Assembly: GCF_000607165.1 (NCBI RefSeq)
Contig: NZ_JFZG01000003.1
Location: 186,001 to 250,000, forward strand
From: Ralstonia pickettii
GTDB taxonomy: Bacteria; Pseudomonadota; Gammaproteobacteria; Burkholderiales; Burkholderiaceae
DNA length: 64,000 nucleotides
Reading direction: 5' to 3'
A program made the position numbers and the translations under genes. The first letter of the stretch is position 1. Each line of letters opens with the position of its first letter. Under the pieces are notes generated by a model. It made no database searches and had not been told where the DNA came from. It was given only the letters and a program-made list of their open reading frames with translations. Of this stretch, positions 57,911 to 64,000 are shown one piece after another.

Positions 57911-58065
57911 ACAAGAAGGAGGCTGTCTGAGCGCAGCGAGTTTGTCTCCTTCCCCGCACGGTTACAGAAATTCAAGGGGAAGTCGCCATCTCGGGCGCGC
58001 CTTTCTTTGCTTACTTTCTTTGGCAAGACAAAGAAAGTGAGTCAGCCCCGGCAGGGGATGAAACA
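57911..58065. repeat. Hairpin-rich extragenic repeat-like element
   Basis: Three inverted repeats in 155 bp: GAAGGAG/CTCCTTC (57915-57921 and 57946-57952), ACTTTCTTTG/CAAAGAAAGT (58013-58022 and 58029-58038, perfect 10 bp) and CCCC/GGGG (58046-58057). The wording around TTACTTTCTTTGG is of the type seen many times between genes in beta- and gammaproteobacterial genomes. Only one copy is in this window, so repetition is inferred. Confidence 0.5.
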
Positions 58066-58192
58066 AGGGATGGACCACCAAGTCCAAAAAAAACCATAGC
58101 CCCACAACATCCCCCGCAACAACTCCGCATTTGCCCAACCACCGCTGGGCTCCTTAAGCTGCACCCGACATTTCAAATCTCGCAGCTTCTTC

Positions 58193-59461
58193 ATGCAAAT
58201 AGCAGTAGTCGGCGCCGGCATCATCGGCATCAGCACGGCCTATGCGCTGGCTCAGGAAGGCCATCAAGTCACCCTGGTCGAGCGGCATTCGGGCCCGGGC
58301 GAGGGCACCAGTTATGCCAACGGTGGTCAGTTGAGCTACAGCTATGTGGCGCCGCTGGCGGGCCCCGGTGTGCTTTCCCATGTGCCAGGCTGGCTGCTGC
58401 GCCGCGATTCGCCGCTGCGGCTGAAACCGTCGCTGGACCCGGCATTGCTGCGCTGGGGGCTGCGCTTTATCGCGGCCTGCAATCGTGATCGTGCCGATCG
58501 CACCACGCGTGAGTTGCTCGCACTGTCGTTCTACAGCCGCGCCCGCATGGAAGCGCTGCGGGAGGCGCTGCCGGATCTGGCATTCAGCTTTGCCCGGCGC
58601 GGCAAGCTGGTGGTGCATCGCGATGCTGCGGCGTTTGAATCTGCCCGCGCGCAGGTCGGCTATCAGGCCACGCTTGGGTGTGAGCAGCATGCGTTGTCTG
58701 CCGATGAGGCGGTCGCCCACGAGCCCGCGCTTGCCGGCGTGCGCGACCAGATTGTCGGCGCCATCTACACGCCAGACGAAGACGTGGCCGATTGCCACCA
58801 ACTCTGCGTCGGCTTGTTCAACCGGCTGCGCGCGATGCCGAACGTGATGCTGCGCTTCAATACCGGTGTGGAAGCGTTGTGGACCGAAGGGCGCCGTGTG
58901 CGCGGCCTCAAACTGGACGATGGCGAGCAAGTTGCCGCCGATGCGGTGGTGATGGCTGCGGGCGTGACCAGCGCCAGCCTGCTCAGCCCATTGCGCATCG
59001 ACCCGGGCCTGTATCCGCTGAAGGGTTACAGCATCAGCCTGCCGCTGGGCGAGGGCGATGTTGCCCCGGTGATCAGCGTGACGGATGCCGCGCGCAAGAT
59101 CGTCTATGCACGCATCGGGCAGACCCTGCGTGTGGCGGGCATGGCTGATCTGGTGGGTTGGTCAACGGCGCTGGACACGCGCCGCGCGCAGACGCTGTAT
59201 GACGAAACGCGCGCGCTGTTTCCGGGCGCCATGCGGGCGAATGATGCGGGTGCCGATGCCGCACCCTGGGCTGGCATGCGCCCTGCGACGCCAACGGGCG
59301 TGCCCGTGGTGGGCGCATCGCCGGTGGAAGGGTTGTGGTTGAACGTGGGCCACGGCGCACTCGGCTTTACGCTGGCGCTGGGCAGCGCAGGCTTGCTGAC
59401 CGATCTGATTGCCGGCCGCAAGCCCGCGATTTCCCCAGTGCCGTATGCGCTGGCCGCGTGA
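58193..59461 (+). CDS. dadA: D-amino acid dehydrogenase (DadA-like)
   Basis: A 422-residue FAD enzyme of the DAO family: N-terminal dinucleotide motif VVGAGIIGISTAYALAQEGHQVTLVER, GEGTSYANGGQLSYSYVAPLAGPG (typical of DadA) and the C-terminal GLWLNVGHGALGFTLALGSAGLL. It oxidises D-alanine and other D-amino acids to keto acids and passes electrons to the respiratory chain at the inner membrane. No alanine racemase (dadX) lies beside it; instead a binding protein follows. DadA paralogues are common, so the exact substrate is open. Confidence 0.88.
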   Translation: MQIAVVGAGIIGISTAYALAQEGHQVTLVERHSGPGEGTSYANGGQLSYSYVAPLAGPGVLSHVPGWLLRRDSPLRLKPSLDPALLRWGLRFIAACNRDRADRTTRELLALSFYSRARMEALREALPDLAFSFARRGKLVVHRDAAAFESARAQVGYQATLGCEQHALSADEAVAHEPALAGVRDQIVGAIYTPDEDVADCHQLCVGLFNRLRAMPNVMLRFNTGVEALWTEGRRVRGLKLDDGEQVAADAVVMAAGVTSASLLSPLRIDPGLYPLKGYSISLPLGEGDVAPVISVTDAARKIVYARIGQTLRVAGMADLVGWSTALDTRRAQTLYDETRALFPGAMRANDAGADAAPWAGMRPATPTGVPVVGASPVEGLWLNVGHGALGFTLALGSAGLLTDLIAGRKPAISPVPYALAA

Positions 59462-59573
59462 CACAAGAACGAGATTCAAAAGACCGAGCGCGCAGGCCCG
59501 ATGATACGTATCTGGCCCGCGCCAATTGGTAACCCAAGTAGTCTGGAGCGAACACACCCATAGGAGGGGAAGC

Positions 59574-60497
59574 ATGAAGACCTTGCATTCGACCAAACGT
59601 ATTCTGTCCGGCCTGACACTGGCTGCGGCCGGCGCGCTGGTAGTGCTGTCGACCGGCGCGCAGGCGCAGTCGAACGACACGCTGGCCAAGATCAAGCAAT
59701 CGGGCGTGATCTCGGTGGGCTATCGTGAGTCGTCGATTCCGTTCTCGTATCAGGCTGACGCGAATACCATCACCGGCTATTCGCAAGAGATCTCCAACAT
59801 GATCATCGCGGGTGTGGAAAAGACGGTGGGCAAGAAGCTGCAGGTCAAGCTCACGCCGATCACGTCGCAGAACCGCATTTCGCTGCTGCAGAACGGCACG
59901 ATCGACTTCGAGTGCGGCTCGACCACCAACAACCTTGAGCGCCAGAAGCAGGTGGCGTTCTCGAACAACATCTTCATCTACGGCATGCTGATGCTGGTGA
60001 AGAAGGACTCGGGCATCAAGGACTTTCCCGACCTGAAGGGCAAGACCGTGGTGACCACCGCGGGCACGACCGAAGACCGCATCCTGCAGAAGATGAACGG
60101 TGAAGCCAAGGATGCCGACAAGATGAACCTGATCCTCGCGAAGGATCATGGCCAGGCGTTCCTGACGCTGGAATCGGGCCGCGCTGTGGCCTTCGTGATG
60201 GATGAGCCGCTGCTGTATGGGGAGCGCACCAAGGCCAAGAACCAGGCTGACTGGGTTGTCACGGGCAAGCCGCTGCAGACCGAAACCTACGCTTGCATGA
60301 TGCGCAAGGACGATCCGGCGTTCAAGAAAGTGGCCGACGACGTGATTGCCGACCTGATGAAGTCGGGCAAGGCGAACGATCTGTACAAGAAGTGGTTCCT
60401 GTCGCCGATTCCGCCGAAGGGCCTGAACCTGAACTACCCGATGACGGCCGGCATGAAGGAGCTGTACGCACACCCGAACGACAAGGCCATTCAATAA
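59574..60497 (+). CDS. Polar amino-acid ABC transporter substrate-binding protein
   Basis: A 307-residue periplasmic binding protein (signal cleavage near AQA-QS) of the GltI/glutamate-aspartate type: DTLAKIKQSGVISVGYRESSIPFSYQ, FECGSTTNNLERQKQVAFSNNIF, KTVVTTAGTTED. GGAGGGGAAG precedes the ATG at 59574. It lies after dadA, same strand, and tail-to-tail with the ABC transporter operon, so it may feed that transporter with a substrate related to DadA. Confidence 0.9.
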   Translation: MKTLHSTKRILSGLTLAAAGALVVLSTGAQAQSNDTLAKIKQSGVISVGYRESSIPFSYQADANTITGYSQEISNMIIAGVEKTVGKKLQVKLTPITSQNRISLLQNGTIDFECGSTTNNLERQKQVAFSNNIFIYGMLMLVKKDSGIKDFPDLKGKTVVTTAGTTEDRILQKMNGEAKDADKMNLILAKDHGQAFLTLESGRAVAFVMDEPLLYGERTKAKNQADWVVTGKPLQTETYACMMRKDDPAFKKVADDVIADLMKSGKANDLYKKWFLSPIPPKGLNLNYPMTAGMKELYAHPNDKAIQ

Positions 60498-60616
60498 CCC
60501 TGCCCACGATCCTACTGCGCGGTCCGATCTTGGCCCTGTGATGCTCGCCGTACCCATGTACGGCTGCGCTTCTCGGGCCAACCTCGGACCGCTCGCTACG
60601 GATCGTGAACAGGGTT
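60496..60616. repeat. 121-nt interrupted palindrome
   Basis: Nested inverted arms: AACCCTG/CAGGGTT (60496-60502, 60610-60616), CACGATCC/GGATCGTG (60505-60512, 60600-60607), GCGGTCCGA/TCGGACCGC (from about 60518 and 60584), TTGGCCC/GGGCCAA, and a central GCCGTAC-CCAT-GTACGGC (60547-60564). Internal loops separate the arms. The outer arm begins in the stop codon of the binding-protein gene. Confidence 0.85.
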
Positions 60617-60637
60617 AAGCAAACGGCAAAGAAAAGC

Positions 60638-60663
60638 GGGGGACATCGTCCCCCCTATTTTTT
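60638..60663 (+). terminator. Terminator between convergent genes
   Basis: 7-bp GC stem GGGGGAC/GTCCCCC (60638-60644 and 60648-60654, loop ATC) followed by a T-run. Confidence 0.85.
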
Positions 60664-60680
60664 CTGCGCGCCGCCTTGGT

Positions 60681-61445
<765 letters not shown>

Positions 61446-61451
61446 CAGACC

Positions 61452-62135
61452 CTAACGCGTGCGCGCTGCAAGGCGGCGCTCCAGATAGAACGCCACGCGT
61501 GTCAGGCTGAAGCACATGATGAAGTAGCTGATGCCGAGCAGGCCGTACACCTCGGCGGACTTGACCATCACAGCGGTGCTGATCTGCCCAGCCACGAACG
61601 ACACCTCGGGCAGGCTGATGATGTAGCCCAGCGAGGTTTCCTTGATGGTCGAGACAAGCTGGTTGACGAGCGACGGCAGCATGTTGCGCAGCGCCTGCGG
61701 CAGGATCACCCGCCGCATTGCCTGCATGTACGACAGACCGAGCGATCGGGCACTCTCCATTTGCCCGCGCGGCAACGCCTGGATGCCCGCGCGCACGATC
61801 TCCGCCAGATACGCACCGTCGAAAATCACCAGCGCGGTCAGCATGGTGCTGAACTGATCCGTGCGCTGGCCGGTGACGGAGGGCAGCAGGAAATACGCCC
61901 AGAAGATCACCATCAGCAGCGGCGTACCGCGCACGATATAGACCAGTGCGGTGGCAGGCCAGCGCAGCGCGGCGATCGGGCTCACGCGGCAGAGGCCCAG
62001 GATGATGCCCATCGGCAGTGCCAGCACGAGGCCGGCGGACGCCAGCAGGAACGTCAGCGCCAGCCCGCCCAGCGGCCCGTTCGGGTACTGGCCGATCAGG
62101 TAATAGATACCGTAGGTTTGAATGAGATCGAGCAT
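61452..62135 (-). CDS. Amino-acid ABC transporter permease
   Basis: A 227-residue inner-membrane permease of the HisMQ/GltK family with about five helices and the EAA loop (EIVRAGIQALPRGQMESARSLGLSYMQAMRRVILPQA). It is 6 bp from the ATPase gene and 2 bp from the partner permease, which is clear operon spacing. Confidence 0.94.
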   Translation of the reverse strand: MLDLIQTYGIYYLIGQYPNGPLGGLALTFLLASAGLVLALPMGIILGLCRVSPIAALRWPATALVYIVRGTPLLMVIFWAYFLLPSVTGQRTDQFSTMLTALVIFDGAYLAEIVRAGIQALPRGQMESARSLGLSYMQAMRRVILPQALRNMLPSLVNQLVSTIKETSLGYIISLPEVSFVAGQISTAVMVKSAEVYGLLGISYFIMCFSLTRVAFYLERRLAARTR

Positions 62136-62137
62136 GG

Positions 62138-62833
62138 CTACAGCGTCCGCACGGGGTAGCGATGCTGATACCAGGCAGAGAACACCGTGATCGCAATCGA
62201 GATGGTCAGATAGGCGGCGGTGGCAAACGCAAACGCTTCAAAGCCGCGGAAGGTGGCGGACTCCACCTGCTGTGCCTGGTACATCAGCTCGGCCACGCCG
62301 ATGACCATGGCGATGCTCGAGTTCTTCCACAGGTTCAACGTTTGGCTGACCAGCGGTGGAACCGTCACGCGCAGCGATTGCGGCAGCACCACCAGGCGCA
62401 TGGCCTGCAGGAATGAGAGCCCGAGCGCGCGGCTGGCTTCAAGCTGTTCCTTAGGGATCGAGCGGATGCCGCTGCGGATGTCCTCCGCCATGTAAGCGGC
62501 TGTGTAGAGCACGAGCGCAATGACGGCGCTCGCGGCCTCGTAGTTCATGCTGTAGAGCCAGTCCCGGATGAACTCTGGCAGCATCTGCGGCGCGCCGAAA
62601 TACCAGAACAGCATGTGGGCGAGCAGCGGCACGTTGCGGATGGCTTCGACGAAAGTCTGGCCGATGCCGCGTAGCGGTGCGGCGGGCGCCAGGCGTAGCA
62701 GCGCCACCACGATGGCAAGCGGCAGCGCCAGCACGAAGGCCAGTACAGAGAGCTTGATCGACAGGAAGAAACCGCTGACGAGCCATTGGTGATACTGCCC
62801 AGAGAGCAGCATCGACAAATCAAAATGGGGCAT
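62138..62833 (-). CDS. Amino-acid ABC transporter permease
   Basis: A 231-residue HisMQ/GltJ-type permease with the EAA loop EDIRSGIRSIPKEQLEASRALGLSFLQAMRLVVLPQS and about five helices. It pairs with the second permease to form the channel. Confidence 0.94.
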   Translation of the reverse strand: MPHFDLSMLLSGQYHQWLVSGFFLSIKLSVLAFVLALPLAIVVALLRLAPAAPLRGIGQTFVEAIRNVPLLAHMLFWYFGAPQMLPEFIRDWLYSMNYEAASAVIALVLYTAAYMAEDIRSGIRSIPKEQLEASRALGLSFLQAMRLVVLPQSLRVTVPPLVSQTLNLWKNSSIAMVIGVAELMYQAQQVESATFRGFEAFAFATAAYLTISIAITVFSAWYQHRYPVRTL

Positions 62834-62881
62834 GGAGATTCACCGCCCAGAACGGCGTCTGGGCGGCCCGACCTTTAACGA

Positions 62882-63727
62882 TTAATCGATCTTGTCGGTG
62901 GAAATCTTGAAGGTGCGCTGCGGGAAGGCCATCTTTGTGTTCGGGCCGAACCACTTGTCGAACAGCTTCTGCGCCTCGCCGCTCTTTTCCATGCCGAGCA
63001 GCACGTCGTCGACCTGCTTCTTGAAGGCGGGCTCGCCCTTGCGGATGCCCAGTGCGAGGTGTTCGGTCGACAGGTTTTGCGGCAGGAGCGCGTAGTCCTT
63101 CGCTGCCGGACCCATCTTGGCCATGTTGCCGATCAGCGTGGTTTCGTCGTTCACGTAGGCGACGCCCTTGCCTTGCTGCAGGGCCAGCAGCGCCTGCGGG
63201 CTGTTGTCGAACGAGACAACGTCGGCGTTCTTGATGGTCTTGGCAATGTTGGCTTCCATGGTCGAACCCTTGACTGTCAGGAGCTTCTTGCCATCAAGCT
63301 GGGCGAGCGACGTGATGCCGCTGCTCTTCTTCACCATCGCCTTCTGGCCGGTGATGAAGGTCGACACCGAGAAGTCGATCTGCGCTTCGCGTTCCTTGTT
63401 GTGCGTGAGCGAGGCGGCCAGCAGATCGACGCGGCCTTGCTGCAGTTCAGGCAGGCGCGCGGCCACAGCCAATTGCTTGAGCACGGGCTTGACGCCCAGG
63501 CTCTTGGCGATGGCGTCGCACATGTCGACGTCATAGCCGACGATCTCGCGGCTCATCGGGTCTTTCAGGAAGCTGAATGGCTCGTCGGTGCCGAGCACGC
63601 CGCAGACAAGCTCGCCTTTCTTCTTGATGTCGGAAATTTGATCAGCGTGCGCGGTGGTGGCGACCAGGGTTGCCGCGGCCAGGATGGCGGCACCCGCAAA
63701 TTGCGTCAGATGTCGGTTTGTTTTCAT
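62882..63727 (-). CDS. Amino-acid ABC transporter substrate-binding protein
   Basis: A 281-residue periplasmic binding protein (signal cleavage near AHA-DQ): DQISDIKKKGELVCGVLGTDEPFSFLKDPMSREIVGYDVDMCDAIAKSLG and ERQEAQIDFSVSTFITGQK-type motifs of the glutamate/aspartate group. AAGGAGGAAATCC precedes the ATG at 63727. First gene of the transporter operon. Confidence 0.93.
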   Translation of the reverse strand: MKTNRHLTQFAGAAILAAATLVATTAHADQISDIKKKGELVCGVLGTDEPFSFLKDPMSREIVGYDVDMCDAIAKSLGVKPVLKQLAVAARLPELQQGRVDLLAASLTHNKEREAQIDFSVSTFITGQKAMVKKSSGITSLAQLDGKKLLTVKGSTMEANIAKTIKNADVVSFDNSPQALLALQQGKGVAYVNDETTLIGNMAKMGPAAKDYALLPQNLSTEHLALGIRKGEPAFKKQVDDVLLGMEKSGEAQKLFDKWFGPNTKMAFPQRTFKISTDKID

Positions 63728-63792
63728 CGGATTTCCTCCTTGACGACTTGGGTGGTGAACAGCGTGCGAATCGGAATCGGGATCGCCCGCGA

Positions 63793-63808
63793 GCATACCG
63801 GCGTATGC
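63793..63808. promoter_or_regulatory. Palindrome upstream of the ABC transporter operon
   Basis: GCATAC-CGGC-GTATGC lies 65 bp before the binding-protein ATG. It is a candidate operator. The rest of the 273 bp to the window end shows no gene I can support. Confidence 0.4.
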
Positions 63809-64000
63809 GCGGTTTGCATGCGCGGACTTCGGATAACCATATGACGGCGAGCGGAATGCCCGCCCCAGGCTTGCGTGGAACGCCCAACTATAGTCCTTGC
63901 CGAAGTGGCACAGACCAGTTGTGGCAAGCAGGGCGGGGGTGCAGTGCACAGGCGGGACGTTGGGGATGCCGGGTTGCGCGCGTGCAGCCCGGTAAGGCTG

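Overview
The window is a GC-rich stretch of a betaproteobacterial (Burkholderiales) chromosome. The gene set and protein style (Burkholderia-type porin, FtsK/LolA/RarA/SerS block, quinoprotein alcohol oxidation genes, Pel polysaccharide operon) suggest Ralstonia or a close relative. This is inference from the proteins; no marker gene settles the species.

Region 1 (1-15.4 kb) is mostly housekeeping: a GNAT protein cut by the window edge, NAD synthetase, a methyltransferase, a PII signal protein, a TRIC-type channel, an Smr protein, thioredoxin reductase, then ftsK-lolA-lipoprotein-rarA-serS and a tRNA-Ser(CGA) directly after serS, followed by an acyltransferase and a general porin.

Region 2 (15.7-35.2 kb) is a quinoprotein (PQQ) alcohol-oxidation island. 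It holds two SoxH-like metallo-beta-lactamase-fold proteins and a fused SoxYZ-like carrier, an ExaC/AcoD-type aldehyde dehydrogenase, a TonB-dependent receptor, a beta-propeller protein, a b-type cytochrome, a PQQ alcohol dehydrogenase whose active site carries the Asp-x-Asp signature of lanthanide-dependent enzymes, a small cytochrome c, pqqABCDE, a proline-iminopeptidase-like hydrolase, an AcoR-like sigma-54 activator, a PedF-like cytochrome c and a periplasmic binding protein. I find four sigma-54 (-24/-12) promoter matches in front of these genes, with recurring TGTTGCR/YGCAACA elements upstream of three of the four start regions. This points to one regulon run by the activator at 31458-33479. 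Expected flow: alcohol to aldehyde in the periplasm by the PQQ enzyme, electrons to the c-type cytochromes, aldehyde to acid in the cytoplasm by the NAD enzyme.

Region 3 (35.3-41.4 kb) holds small envelope or secreted proteins (MipA/OmpV, VirK-like, two Ala/Lys-rich exported peptides), a MerR regulator with an overlapping carboxymuconolactone decarboxylase-family gene, and a CNNM/CorC-type membrane protein.

Region 4 (41.4-54.4 kb) is a complete-looking pelABCDEFG operon for Pel exopolysaccharide, with tightly overlapping genes. However, pelC carries an in-frame TAA about halfway, so Pel export is predicted to be impaired unless the stop is a sequencing error or is bypassed.

Region 5 (54.7-64 kb) holds an SDR/LysR/cupin/cyclophilin-like module bracketed by repeat-rich intergenic DNA, then a DadA-like D-amino-acid dehydrogenase, a solute-binding protein, a 121-nt interrupted palindrome, and a polar amino-acid ABC transporter with its own binding protein.
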